From Crotalaria pallida (lineage: Eukaryota; Streptophyta; Magnoliopsida; Fabales; Fabaceae): 64,000 bases of DNA. This document shows positions 42,724 through 54,716 of this stretch, piece after piece (the stretch's first letter is position 1; each line of letters opens with the position of its first letter). The notes beneath the pieces are model-generated. The model did not search any database. It was not told the origin of the DNA and worked only from the letters and a program-made list of their open reading frames with translations. Location of the stretch: the NCBI GenBank assembly GCA_037953625.1, contig CM075649.1, forward strand, positions 124,555,290 through 124,619,289, given 5' to 3'. Position numbers and translations under genes: made by a program.

Positions 42724-44799
42724 TTGCCAAACACTTTTTGGGCTGAAGCAGTCTACACTGCAGTCTACATAATGAATAGATGCCCAACAAAGGCTGTTCA
42801 AGATAAAACTCCAATTGAAGCTTGGAGCGGTAGAAAACCATCAGCAAAACATCTAAAGGTGTTTGGATCTATCTGCTATGTCCATGTCCCAGAACAAAAA
42901 ATACACAAGCTTGAAGATAAGACGATAAGAGGCATATTTCTGGGATATAGCACGCAGTCCAAAGGCTACCGCGTTTACAACTTGGAAACAAAGAAACTCA
43001 TCATCAGCCGAGATGTTGAAGTTGACGAAGGTGCGACAAGGAATTGGGATGAACAAAAAGTTGAGAGACATAGCATCCCTGTACCAACACAAGATAATCA
43101 AGCAAGAGAAGAAAACGAAGAAATAGAAGAAGCTGAAGAAGATCCAGGTACACTCATTGCACTCCCACAAGAACAAAGTTCACCAGAATCTACTCCAAGA
43201 CGAGTAAGATCCTTGGTAGACATCTATGAGACTTGCAACTTGGCCCTAGTTGAACCCAGAAGCTTTGAAGAAGCCTCAAAGCATGAAGTATGGGTCAAGG
43301 CAATGGAAGAAGAAATAAAAATGATTGAAAAAAACAACACATGGGAGCTAGTAGACTGCCCAAAAGACAAAGATGTCATCGGAGTCAAATGGGTTTACAA
43401 AACAAAACTCAATCCCGATGGCACTATACAAAAACGTAAGGCAAGGCTAGTCGCTAAAGGCTACTCACAACAACCTGGAATCGACTACGATGAGACATTT
43501 TCCCCAGTTGCTCGCTTGGATACGATAAGAGCACTGATAGCTCTAGCAGCACAAAGAGGATGGAGCATTTACCAGCTAGATGTCAAATCTTCCTTCCTCA
43601 ACGGTGTCCTACAAGAAGAGATCTATGTGGAGCAACCGCAAGGGTTCGTCATCAAAGGCAAAGAAGATAAAGTGTTACGACTAAAAAAGGCTCTATATGG
43701 CTTAAAGCAAGCTCCTCGATCTTGGTATAGTAGAATCGATCTATACTTTACCGATAATGGATTCAGGAGGAGCAAGAGTGAGCCTACATTGTACATCAAG
43801 ACCCAAGGTCAGTATGACACTCTCATTGTCTCCTTATACGCCGATGATCTTATTTGCACAGGAAACAACATGAACATGATAGACGAGTTCAAGCGAGACA
43901 TGATGAAGGCATTCGAAATGACCGACCTTGGCCTAATGAACTACTTCCTCGGCATTGAAGTAAATCAAAGAAACGAAGGCATATTTATCTGTCAAAGGAA
44001 ATATATAGAAGAATTGCTCAAGAAATTCAAGATGCGAGAATGCAAACCAGTTGCTACTCCGCTGGTGACGAACGAGAAGTTACAAAAAGAAGACGGATCT
44101 CCAAAGGCAGATGCATCGCTCTACAAAAGTTTAATCGGAAGTCTTCTATATCTCACTGCTACACGACCAGACATCATGTATGCGACAAGTCTTTTATCAA
44201 GGTTCATGCAAAGCCCAAGTCAAATTCACTTTGGAGTTGGCAAAAGAATTCTAAGGTACCTACAAGGAACGAAGGAGTTCGGCATATGGTTCACAACAAA
44301 CACCAACTCAAGTTTGATTGGCTACACTGACAGTGATTGGGCAGGTTCGGTAGATGACATGAAGAGCACGTCAGGCTATGCCTTCTCACTAGGATTGGGA
44401 GTAATCTCTTGGGCATCCAAGAAGCAAGCAATCGTCGCACAATCAATTGCTGAAGCAGAGTATGTAGCAGCTGCGGAGACTACAAATCAAACTATATGGC
44501 TTCGATGAATACTTGGCAATATGGGAGCTCAACAAAGCGAGCCGACAACTATCTACTGCGACAACAAATCAGCGATAGCAATAGCAAAGAATCCAGTCCA
44601 TCACAACAGGACAAAGCATATTGCTATCAAATATCATGCTATAAGAGAAGCCAGCGAGAACAAAGAAATAAAGCTCGAGTACTGCACAACTGAAGAACAA
44701 GTTGCTGACATATTCACTAAGGCATTACCAAAACCAAAGTTTGAGCAACTACGAGCATTACTTGGAGTCACAGAAAATTGTGCCAAAGAGGAGTGTTGA
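42724..44799 (+). pseudogene. Copia integrase tail, reverse transcriptase and RNase H
   Basis: The frame opens with the integrase C-terminal part (NTFWAEAVYTAVYIMNRCP, VFGSICYVHVP, GIFLGYS). RT starts near residue 205: WVYKTKLNPDG, the first Asp in YQLDVKSSFLNG (286), LKKALYGLKQAPRSWY, and the YADD box at 372-375. RNase H has GYTDSDWAGSVDDMKSTSG and SIAEAEYVAAAE. A TGA at 44,506-44,508 (CGA-to-TGA type) interrupts the end; the same frame then continues through IYCDNKSAIAIAKNP and ADIFTKALP to a natural stop at 44,797-44,799. RT catalytic residues are intact. Confidence 0.92.
44785..44793 (+). promoter_or_regulatory. Polypurine tract of the copia element
   Basis: AAAGAGGAG lies directly before the 3' LTR and overlaps the end of the RNase H frame. 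Confidence 0.8.
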
Positions 44800-45139
44800 A
44801 AAATGCCACAATTCTCTAGACTATTCCACAAGGCTATAGAAGATTTGACAAGTTCTAGCATGTACTAGTACTTAAGCTCTAGTAGGATCTAAAGAATTGT
44901 GTAGAAAGCATTGTGTAGAAAATTCTACACTTAGCTTGACCGAGGACCTCTTCTATAAATAGGACCAAGTGGTCACTATTTTGGATCAAGAGAAAACAAG
45001 TGTGTAAACACAATCTAAGGCATTGTATAACTACTCACACAATTCTAATATAATACTTCAATTGTTCAATTGTGCTCATATTTCTCAGCCTTAGTCCACG
45101 TTGATTTTATCCTTCTAATATTACTCAAGTTAATTAACA
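44794..45139 (+). repeat. 3' LTR of the copia element
   Basis: It is 346 bp, TGTTGAAAAA...TTAATTAACA, with TATAAATA at 44,954-44,961. It carries a short internal duplication around GTGTAGAAA not present in the 5' LTR. It is followed by the CTTCT target duplication. Confidence 0.93.
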
Positions 45140-45144
45140 CTTCT

Positions 45145-47474
45145 TATGTACATGCATGGGTGAGTGAGTACTGAGTACTTACTATTTGGGTTATTAAATT
45201 AAAAAATAAAATAAAATAACATAATCAGAACTCAATCATCTATTTTAATTTCATCCGATCACTTAAATTTCGGGGTTTATCTTTTTCTCCTAATTTTTCT
45301 CCTTATCTTACTAGTTAATTTTTGGTTGGTGAAATTGTAATCATCACTCTTGAAGAATAGACATCATGACGTAGACACCTCTTCTAATCCTATAAATGTC
45401 TGCTTGGCGCATGGAATTGGGGTTTGCACTTGGAATTGGAATTATAGCAATTTCATGGAATTATCCTTCTTTTTATTATAAAAACTTCCTAAAGAAGCTA
45501 CCACATTCAATCTTTTCGAAATAAAGGCTTGAGAAGCAAAAGTTAGTATTTCCTGTTCAATAAAGGTATCCAAGTGCCACTTCTGAATGAGAGTGTAACT
45601 GTTTTCAATTATTTTGAAAACCGCATTAGTTCCGAAAACTTCTTGAACGACGAATGTTTCTATCTCCTCAATGTTTTTCCTCTTTGGTAAGCACTGCTCT
45701 CGCCTTTTTCACTACACATCCATCATTCTGTTCTACTGTCTTGTTCTGTTATGTTCCATCCACATCGATATTCAACCCCTCTCTGCTTTATGCAAGTGTT
45801 CCTCCTCCTTTTTCTACTCTTTTGATGATTACTTTCTTCTATTCTATTCTATCCTTTCCATTTCTACTTCTCCAATTCTATTATTTGTGTGTGAATCATA
45901 TGATCATTGAAGATTCAGTATTTTATATTATTATATATCATATACTATGCAGTCATTAGATTAGTTTTATTTCATGAAACTGTCATGCATGATCAGTTGT
46001 CAAGAAACCACTGCGTAACCATTCTCTTCTTTTTCTCTTTTCTTTTCTTATTTTTTGATTTTTTTCTTATTATTTTTTTTATCAGCAAAGTTGTGTTTTT
46101 AGAGGTATAGTAATTGAAGTTAATGATACTGGAATCTGGTTTATCAGTGTGCTAATTAAATTATTGATCATAAATGCATGAAATAGAGTATTTTGTGATG
46201 TCTAATAGATTAACCACCAATGTATTAGGACTCACTTATAGATCTTTGAATTTATCATGCATTGCAAGCTTTGCATCTTATGGATAAAATTCCTAGATGT
46301 ACCAACTCTGCTCTAATTGTTTGGTCAATGTAAATGTATATCTTGATCATGATGGGAAGAGCGTGATATCCAAACTATATGATGCCTTGCTCACACACAC
46401 TACAAGCATGTTTTTTTTTTGCCTGCTATTCCTCCTTTCTTTCTCAAAATTTTATTCTTTTCATTCATAACAATAGATTCACATTTTGGTCAATGGACTT
46501 TTTGTGACGTTATAAAATGATGTCACTCTTGGTTCAATTCCCATTTAGACTTTCATAAACTTTTCAAACTACAATAGTAACATGATAACTATTTGATATG
46601 TTTATGCTTAAGATGGATAGCACGGTGTTGTAACGAATTGCTCCTTCTTTTTCTTAGGATCAACATAAGAGTGTTTGGAAAACAAAAAAAAGTCCCTCTA
46701 TGTGTATGTTGTTTTACATGTGGTAAGGTATCTAAATTTCTTCATCTCTTAACTTTTAATTTCAATTAAAAAAATTCAATAACGGTTTCTATTATTTGAT
46801 AAAAGATATTGTATCAAATTGTTAGAGGCTTAGAGCAGGTATCACAATCCATACCCTGAATTTTCGTATAAAATCACCAACTGTAAGTTGCAAATATACA
46901 GTGAGAGTGAAGTGGGAAGTGGTGGAAGCACCAAAGTCATTTGGTGAATTGTCACCATGGAATTGCCAGGTGAAAACTTGAACTTTGACAAGTTTAAGCA
47001 TTAGTGGCACAGGGTGGAGTGAGGAATATGTTTTGTTCTTTTTGTAATCTCTCATTTTCTATTTTCTCTTTTTTTTTATTTGGGAGTTTGAGCATGTAGT
47101 CACTTTAAGCCAATGCTTACACTCTGTAAATTGGGGATGGAATTAGAGACATGTTGTGTGTATCATCATGTAAGGCCATGATTGAAAAGTCTATGTTTGT
47201 TTAGAGAGACCAATACTTTGGCTCTTATGCTTCCAGATGCTTCAAGTTTAATTAGCTTGATGGTGGAATGCATGTTCTCACCACTCTCACTTTAAGTAGA
47301 CGTTATTTATTTGGAAAATATTTTCCTATGAGAAAAATGTTTACAAATTTAAATTGGTAGGATCATCAAATCTCTAATCAAGTATGGAAAATGGTTTTCA
47401 TAAAGGAAAAATAAGGTTTGGAGAAGATAAAAATTTGAACCATAATTCTGAAAAATTATTCAATTCCTCAAGAG
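45145..47474. other. Intergenic, no feature recognised
   Basis: It is AT-rich with pyrimidine-rich ORFs of low complexity around 45,650-46,110. A 77-codon minus-strand ORF at 46,822-47,055 has no recognisable motif. Confidence 0.5.
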
Positions 47475-47754
47475 CCAATTGTAACATCCTTGATTTTTAA
47501 TCCCTGATTAAGTAAAAGTTAATTATAAATTTATTTTATAATTAATTATCTTTATTTAATTATTGATTAAAAATGTGTGTGTATGAATGTGTTTGATAAA
47601 AGGGGAATCAAAAATGGTTTTTGATAATTTATTTGGAATGAAAAGGGTAGTTTTGCAGTTAAGTCCTTGGGAAAGGATCTAAAAGCAATATTAGAAAGGT
47701 TTTGGAGGGAAATTCAATAAAATATTAATTTTTGAAAATTTCAGTTGTGGTAAT

Positions 47755-48935
47755 CGTGGTAATCGATTACCACGATATAGTAATCGATTACCATAATGTA
47801 GAACAACCATTATTGAGTGCGTTTGATGAGTCACCACCGAGTTGCCACCAATTTGACACGAAATCCGGCCTGAAACACGTCCTAATACGCGTGTCGAGCT
47901 GCATGCTACTCGACTTTGCTTATTTAAACCACAATTGTGTTGAATCAACGCCATTTTGGCCAATTTCTGAAGTTTTGCCCTGTGTTGATCAGCTTAGGGT
48001 TCTCAATTTCGAGCCTTTCGTTCTCCTTGATTCCTGAGTGTTAAGCCACAAAATATACACCATTTCAAAGCTTAAATCTCAAGCTTTGCATAGACACTAA
48101 GATTGTGAGCTGAGAGTCTGCGAGCGAAGAGAATCAATTCTTCAAAGTTGGGTCGCAATTCTGTCAAACCTGAAAGTTTGATCCTTGTAGCTGACTTTAG
48201 GCTCTGATTGTGGTAAGCTCATGAACTTATTTGATTCCAAATTTGTTCCATTATCTTGTCCATGTTGCAAAGAATAAAGCCTAACTATTTTTCCCAATTC
48301 TTTTGCATGTTTAACTTGTCAAAAATTCTGGTCTTGAACCCCTGTTGGAAACTGGTCTGCATGTGCTGCTGAAAAGAGGATTTTGGGGAAATCTTGTGTG
48401 GAAGCATTCTTCTTGTGAATTTTCTGTTCAATCACGTCTGTTTAGGTAAGGGAAAGCTTAATATACACTAGATAGAGTTTAAAAGCAAGTATTTTGGTTA
48501 AAGAGTCACCAAGAGACTCTAAGGGTTTAGGTTGAATTAGTAAATTGGTTTGGAGACCAAAATGTGCTCTCAAACTTATTTGAGCAAGTTATAATTGATG
48601 CATGCAAGCTTTTAAGAACCTGAAACCATGACTTAAGTGTGTAATTTGAGTTTTGGTATGTTGAGTTGTTGAAATACATGATTTTTGCATAATTATGTGA
48701 ACTCCTGTAAATCCTGTGAAGTAATTCTATTTCTGTTATGGAACATGTCTGAAATATGATTTTTTGAGGTGTATGAATGATTGGAATAAGTTAAAAATGG
48801 TTAGAAATAAAAATGGTATGTTAAAACCTCAATTTTAGTGTTCTGCTGTCATGGATAATCGATTACCCAGTTGCATTTTGTACAGACTTGATAAATACAC
48901 ATAGTAATCGATTACGAGATTATGATAATCGATTA
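47755..48935. repeat. TAATCGATTA palindromes in the solo LTR
   Basis: Five copies of TAATCGATTA lie at about 47,760, 47,781, 48,856, 48,905 and 48,926. The first is the centre of a perfect 20-bp palindrome (CGTGGTAATCGATTACCACG, 47,755-47,774). Confidence 0.9.
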
Positions 48936-49713
48936 CCAGTGTAAAAAATACTTAAAAATACCATTTTTAATTCTGAATCATTGAGATGGTACTTGAAGTG
49001 CTAATTATTCATATGACCTGAAACTTAAAAGAACTGATTGATGATGATATAAATTATTATTGAATTAATAATGTGAGACATTATTAAATGTGAAATACCA
49101 ATCAATTCTTTTAAGTTAAATTGCATTCATTCTGGAGTTCGGATGATAGATCGTTTGTCATTTTTTGGTAACATGAGGAGGGCCTCTGGGAGTGCCAACT
49201 GACGGCTCGCTTGATGATACATTATGATTGACGATGTGGCCAGCAAGAGTGATTCGCTGATGATATGATTATTCCGTATTGGACGACGGGACGACGCTCG
49301 AGGAGTGCGTTATGTATCATTTCCAAGCTTGTCGTGTACATTCTAGGGTGAATGTACGAATATTGTACAACTAGGAGTACAACGTACTGTTGAGTCATAT
49401 GCGAAGTAAAGGATGGACGTCAGAGAGTGACATAGAATGATGGAGATAGGATTGAGAGTTAGACTCATACATCATGCCACTCATTCTTAATCAACTTAAA
49501 GTTTGTTAATTATAAATCAGTGTGAGCATCCTACTTGCATCAAGTATTTGTTAAATGATATCTGTGATTGTTAACTGAATTGATGCTATCTGCTCATGTT
49601 TATATTATTTATCTTTTATGCTCTATCCGTTATGTGTATAGTATTGCTTATCCCTGTGCCCTTGTAGGTGATGTCGCGATACATCGCTTGCATCGAGATC
49701 CGCCCACTTCCTA

Positions 49714-50139
49714 GTGGAGTGTGGATCTATGAGAATCATCGGGCAGTGTGAGGGTGAGGTTGAGCTGACCTTCTATTACCCTAATCCACTGGTCCGATTC
49801 CGTCCTCGTAGATTCAGGATCCCCATCATTTATGCTACGCATGTATCTCCTTTTTACACTTACCATGGACCACCTCTCACTCGACCAGCTCGCTCTTATC
49901 ATAGCTTTCGATTTAGACCAGTCCGCTCACACCCTTTTTCTCCTAGAGTCATTCGAGAGGAGACTCCCTCACCTGATTCGACGAGTCCTATTAGGGTCAC
50001 GCCAACACCTGACCCTGTACCTAGTGGTAGGGTACCTACTCCATCGGGTGAGATTGAGGAGGATCCTATCGAGGACGAGAGCGGAGGCGAGCCTGTCGAG
50101 CATTCTACCGGGAGTCAGTGGAAGGATGATGATCCATAG
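49714..50139 (+). other. Uncharacterised 141-codon ORF within the solo LTR
   Basis: It encodes a Pro/Arg/Tyr-rich then acidic protein (RFRPRRFRIPII, GEIEEDPIEDESGGEPVEHS). No domain is recognised. It lies in a GC-richer part of the LTR and could be chance or an LTR-encoded ORF. The first ATG (49,714) follows AATG-poor sequence, so the start is uncertain. Confidence 0.25.
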
Positions 50140-51236
50140 GTACATGTCTAGGAGAGGTGATGTGGATCAGGGATCCGGTGTGATTGCTGCTATGGAGGAG
50201 ATGCTGCTGATGGTTGATGATGTCTGTTACTATTTCTGGGAGACTACTACTACTACTGCTACTAGTGCTATGTGACCAACTCTGGAGTTTTATATTTTGA
50301 TATGTATATATGTTGTAGATATATCTTTTTGAGAACTCTAGAGTTTGGCATACTTTTGATATAGATATTATGTTATGGACTTGTTCAGGGTCTTGAATAC
50401 TTTTACTTGGGCTATGTATTTTATGACTTTCGATATATATACAAAACCTATGTTTATATCACAAACTTGTACATAGTCCTACTATTTCCGCTTACTCATA
50501 ATGGTTTTCAAAGAGTTCGGCTACAATATTTAATTTGAAAATGGTATCAGTTCCGCAAAATGAAATGTTGGATGGCATCACTTAAGTTTTCATTACATAA
50601 ATGCTTTATTAAAGAGTAGATCCTATCTAAATTATGAAATGATTTCCTTGTTATAGAAAACGTCGAATTCAATATCTCAAGTGATACGAAATCTTATCTC
50701 CAAAGGTCCCATATTTTGGTTTGTGCACTAACTTCTTTTAGAAAATGAAAAAAAAAATTTAATCCTATATTTTCTACTAATAAGCAGGTCCATATTCTTT
50801 CGACTAAAAAGCTTAAATATTTTAATTACTCGAGGTTAGTTTTTGAGGGTGTCACACCAATAACATTTCCTTTTTGCTCATTATTGAAAAAAATGTATGT
50901 AATTTAAATTCACAAATAATCACACAAATATCATAACATTATTATGGAATTCTTCGTCTTTGATACCAAAGAGAATTTTCAAACTCATATTATCGTCTTA
51001 AAACAAAATGTGACAAGAGATGGGAATGAGGTGGATCAAACATAATCTTGACAAAAATTAGTACGATTTGTATTCCAAATTAAATATATGATATTTTTGT
51101 CTAACATAAGTCAAGTTCTGAAATTTGGTTCAATCTAATTGAAAATTTGATAATAAAAATCCTATATAAATGCAATAAATAATTTTCTACATTGATAAAA
51201 TCATTATTTTTGTTTTTTAGTCTTAATTAATTTTTT

Positions 51237-52598
51237 GAGTAATTAGTCATTTTGGTCCCTGAGAGTGTGACCATCGGTCATTTTAGTCCCTCAGAGATTA
51301 TAAATACACGTTTAGTCCCTAAGAGTGTCCCACATCCGTCATTTTAGTCCCTCCGTCAACTAAGGTCAAGTAACGGAGTTAATTTTTCCGTCATTCATTT
51401 TGGTCCCTGAAACATGCATACATAATTCATTTTGGTCCTTTTTAAATTGACAATCAATTCAATTTAATCCCTGAAACATGCGTACATAATTCATTTTGGT
51501 CCTTTTTAAATTGACAATCAATTCAATTTAATCCCTGAAACATGCATACTTAATTCATTTTGGTCCTTTTTAAATTGACAATCAATTCAATTTAATCCCT
51601 GCAACATGTATGTATATAGTATTTGAGCACTACCTATTCACAAAAGTTATCTTTTACTCATTTTCAAGGGATATTTAAAGCATCAAAATGAAGAAATGAA
51701 GACTAAATTTAGAGATATTTTGTACATAGTTATTTTTTAGATTAGTTTTGTGAACATGTGCTGACTCAAATATTACATACATACATGTTTTAATGTTATA
51801 TCTCATAATGTTTAGTTGTTTGTTTTCTACTCCCTCCGTTTCATTTTGTTTGGCCTTTTAGGCCTGAGCACATATATTAAGAAAGTGTTAATAATGATAA
51901 GTTTTATCTGTATTTTGTCTAAATGTCCTTATTTAATCCTTATTTAAAATTGTAGTATTTAATTTAATTAATGTATAGTGGTTTAGATATGAGAGAGATG
52001 ATAAAAGTGTAATTAATGATGAGTAAGAGAAATGATTGAAATAAGAGTTAGAATTGGAAAGAAAAATTTGTTTATGCAGTGAAATTGTAAAAAGCCAAAT
52101 AATATGAAATACACTAAGAGAAAAAGCCTAAAAGGCAACACAAAATGAAACGGATGGAATAAAAAAAATGAGGGATTAAGTTGAATTAATTGACAATTTA
52201 AAAAGGACCAAATTGGGTTATGTATACATTTTTCAGGGATTAAATTGAATTGATTGTCAATTTAAAAAGGACCAAAATGAATTATGTATGCATATTTCAG
52301 GGATTGAATTGAATTGATAGTCAATTTAAAAAGGACCAAAATGAATTATGTATGCATGTTTCAGGGATTAAATTGAATTGATTGTCAATTTAAAAAGGAC
52401 CAAAATGAATTATGTATGCATGTTTCAGGGACCAAAATGAATGACGGAAAAATTAACGCCGTTACTTGACCTTAGTTGACGGAGGGACTAAAATGACGGA
52501 TGTGGGACACTTTCAGGGACTAAACGTGTATTTATGATCTCTGAGGGACTAAAATGACCGATGGTCACACTCTCAGGGACCAAAATGACTAATTACTC
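51237..52598. mobile_element. MULE-like element with ~370-bp TIRs and internal 64-bp repeats
   Basis: Ends GAGTAATTAGTCATTTTGG and its inverse are flanked by a perfect 10-bp duplication TTAATTTTTT (51,227-51,236 and 52,599-52,608). Each arm carries about 185 bp of unique TIR, then tandem 64-bp units (AATTCATTTTGGTCC... on the left): three on the left (51,424-51,615) and four in inverse on the right (about 52,170-52,425). No transposase. A Stowaway-like MITE is nested in the centre. Confidence 0.87.
51830..52161. mobile_element. Stowaway-like MITE nested in the MULE
   Basis: It is a 332-bp element with terminal CTCCCTCCGTTTCATTTTG and the inverse at the right end (imperfect), flanked by TA (51,828-51,829 and 52,162-52,163). 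TIR sequence and TA target fit Stowaway/Tc1-mariner MITEs. Confidence 0.75.
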
Positions 52599-52608
52599 TT
52601 AATTTTTT

Positions 52609-53585
52609 CAACTCCTTCCTTAAATTTACGACAAATATACAACAATGGGAATGCGGGTCGACAGACACAAGGCATATATATGAATCTTAATCTTAATCGA
52701 AATAATTTCGATCAATTCATATGGATAAAGATTCATATCAAATAATCTTTTATTTACAAATTAGTATGATACTAATTCAATTCGAATGCACAAAATAATG
52801 TACGATTATTATCTCCTTAAATTATCCAATAATATTTAGCTAACTATAAGCAAACAAACAAACACCCCGTGCAATGTATCGGCTTAAAACTAGGATTGAA
52901 TAAAATATTTAATATGACCACTTAAAAATGTGATATTTACTTAAAATGAACAATTAAACATATAAAGATTGATCGAAATTGAAAACTTATTAAACATAAT
53001 TATGATATTAATCGTAATTTGATCAATTAAACGTTAACAATTCAAAATTTATAAAGATTTAGAAAAATAGAATTGTATAAAATTTTCCAAAATGAGTTCA
53101 TATAAATTTCACGGATAGCATGTTTTTACGAATTTGATCATTTGAATTTCATCAAATAATTTTTTTGTTTATAAATTAGTTCATACTAATTCAATTCAAA
53201 AATCCAAAATATTTACAATTATTATCTATTCAATAATAATTAGCTAACAACAAGAAAGAAAACAAACAAATGTCCCGTTCTATATATAAAAAGATGTTTA
53301 TTCGAGGCACCACGTTTGTCGAAAAAAATTTCGATGCACCACATTTGTCGTTGAAGTTTTCCTTGCACCAGAGAGTGGTTTTAGGTAGATAATCATTATC
53401 TCCAACCAAAATTATAATTTAAAATTAAATAAATTATTTGAGTTTTTCAAATAATCATTATCCTCAGTTTATCAAAAAAAAAAAAAAGAAATCATTATCT
53501 TCAATAAAAAATATTAAAATTTGAAATTAAATATATTATTCAACTTTTATAAGTTTACCAAATCATTATATTTAAGAGAAAATAG
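52609..53585. other. Intergenic, no feature recognised
   Basis: It is very AT-rich with no supportable ORF. Short internal similarity (AATAATTAGCTAAC near 52,835 and 53,235) hints at an old duplication. Confidence 0.5.
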
Positions 53586-53589
53586 ATGG

Positions 53590-54255
53590 TGCACCTACGG
53601 TGTAAAGGTTTTTTACACCATCAGTGCATCATCCACCATTCATGTGTTTATTGTTGTTAACTTTCGAATAAAAGTAAGGCTTATTTAACATTTTAGTCCC
53701 TGAACTTAGGTGCTCTTTTGAAATTGGTCCTTAAACTTTTTTTTCGTTGTTTTAGGTCCCTGAACTTTGTTTAATTTTTGGAAATGATCCTTTCGTCACT
53801 TAAGTGATGATATAGTCAACGATATGTCACTTAACTCTCACAGTGTCGACGAGTGACGTGTTACGTAGAGCCACGAGACACAACATTATTTTTTTATTGA
53901 AAAAATAATTTATTTTAAAATTTATTAAAAGATTCGATTTTCTTTAAAAAAAATACAATTTTTCATAAATTTGAATTTTTTTAATTTAAAAAAATTCATG
54001 TATCACCATCTAGGACGTTACCTATCGATTTGGTAAAGGTGACGTGACATATTTTCAATCATATCATTACTTAAGCGACGAAAGGACCATTTCCAAAAAT
54101 TAAACAAAGTTCAGGGACCTAAAACATAAAAAAAAGTTTAAGGACCAATTCCAAAAGAGCACCTAAGTTCAGGGACTAAAATGTTAAATAAGCCTAAAAG
54201 TAATACAAATGAATTGTGGATGATAGATTGATAGTGTAAAAAATGCACACCCATT
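53590..54255. mobile_element. Older MITE split by the MULE at 53,678-54,194
   Basis: The left side (53,615-53,655: TTTTTTACACCATCAGTGCATC...) is repeated in inverse on the right (54,205-54,250: ...GATAGTGTAAAAAATGCAC) with scattered differences. The two arms bracket the inserted MULE exactly outside its target duplication. Outer ends are unclear. Confidence 0.5.
53678..54194. mobile_element. MULE-like element, 517 bp
   Basis: TIRs of about 150 bp (GGCTTATTTAACATTTTAGT and its inverse) are flanked by a perfect 9-bp duplication TAAAAGTAA (53,669-53,677 and 54,195-54,203). There is no coding capacity. Confidence 0.87.
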
Positions 54256-54602
54256 AATCTCTATATTTAATAGGATTATATTTTATGATTTTATGTTTGA
54301 TGTGAGTATTTTTATCACCTTCAATCTTTGCATGTGTATTCCACCTTTAAATAATCCATCTTCTCCCATTATTTTCTCCTTTAATTTAGCTCATCTTAAA
54401 TTTTATTATTTATATTTTGATAATTTGATTTATATTATTTGTTTTGGTATTTTCTTCTTGATGTTAAGGTGTTATTGTTAGTATTGGTGATGTCGTTGCA
54501 TGGACTAATTTCTTTGAAGTTTTTGGTTATTATTTATTATCGCTTATTCATTGATTGTTTAAATTGTTTATTTATAATTATGAATTATGGTTTTGTTTTC
54601 AG

Positions 54603-54716
54603 GTTCAAGTAGAAGAGTCGCCCATGTATAAAGTAGAGAGGAAATTGGGAAAAGATGGATTTGATCAGCTTTTTGTTGGCTATCGTGGGCGGCAAACCCT
54701 AAAGTCGCGGAGATAA
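54603..54716 (+). pseudogene. Orphan exon fragment of a casein-kinase-I-like protein kinase
   Basis: A splice acceptor (TTTTGTTTTCAG) is followed in frame by VQVEESPMYKVERKLGKDGF and DQLFVGYR. This matches the start of the kinase domain of plant casein-kinase-I-like (MLK/PPK type) proteins, where an exon begins VQV...SPMYKVERKLGKGGFGQVFVG. Two glycines of the ATP-binding loop are replaced (GKDGFDQ), and the frame stops at 54,714-54,716. No other kinase exon is seen nearby, so it is a captured or decayed fragment. Confidence 0.6.

Larger units (their letters stand above)
40346..45139 (+). mobile_element. Ty1/copia retrotransposon, structurally complete, coding-dead
   Basis: LTRs are 40,346-40,683 and 44,794-45,139, with PBS, PPT and a perfect 5-bp duplication CTTCT (40,341-40,345 and 45,140-45,144). 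The internal order is gag, protease, integrase, RT, RNase H, which defines Ty1/copia. Several stops and two frameshifts break the single polyprotein frame, so it would need help in trans. The Tork/Ivana-like lineage is my guess from RT wording and not established. Confidence 0.95.
47480..50856 (+). repeat. Solo LTR of a Tekay-like Ty3/gypsy element (3.4 kb)
   Basis: The 3,377-bp block starts TGTAACATCC and ends GGGTGTCACA, flanked by a perfect 5-bp duplication CCAAT (47,475-47,479 and 50,857-50,861). There is no internal region, PBS or PPT, so it is a solo LTR left by recombination. Its first 20 bases resemble the sense-strand start of the nested Tekay-like LTR (TGTAACATCCCGAATTTTAA), and the lengths are similar, but the bodies differ. 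Intergenic-looking ORFs inside are LTR sequence. Confidence 0.85.

Noticed and set aside
45654..46110. Overlapping plus-strand ORFs of 67-101 codons
   Set aside because: Phe/Ser/Leu-rich translations of pyrimidine-rich DNA with no motif.
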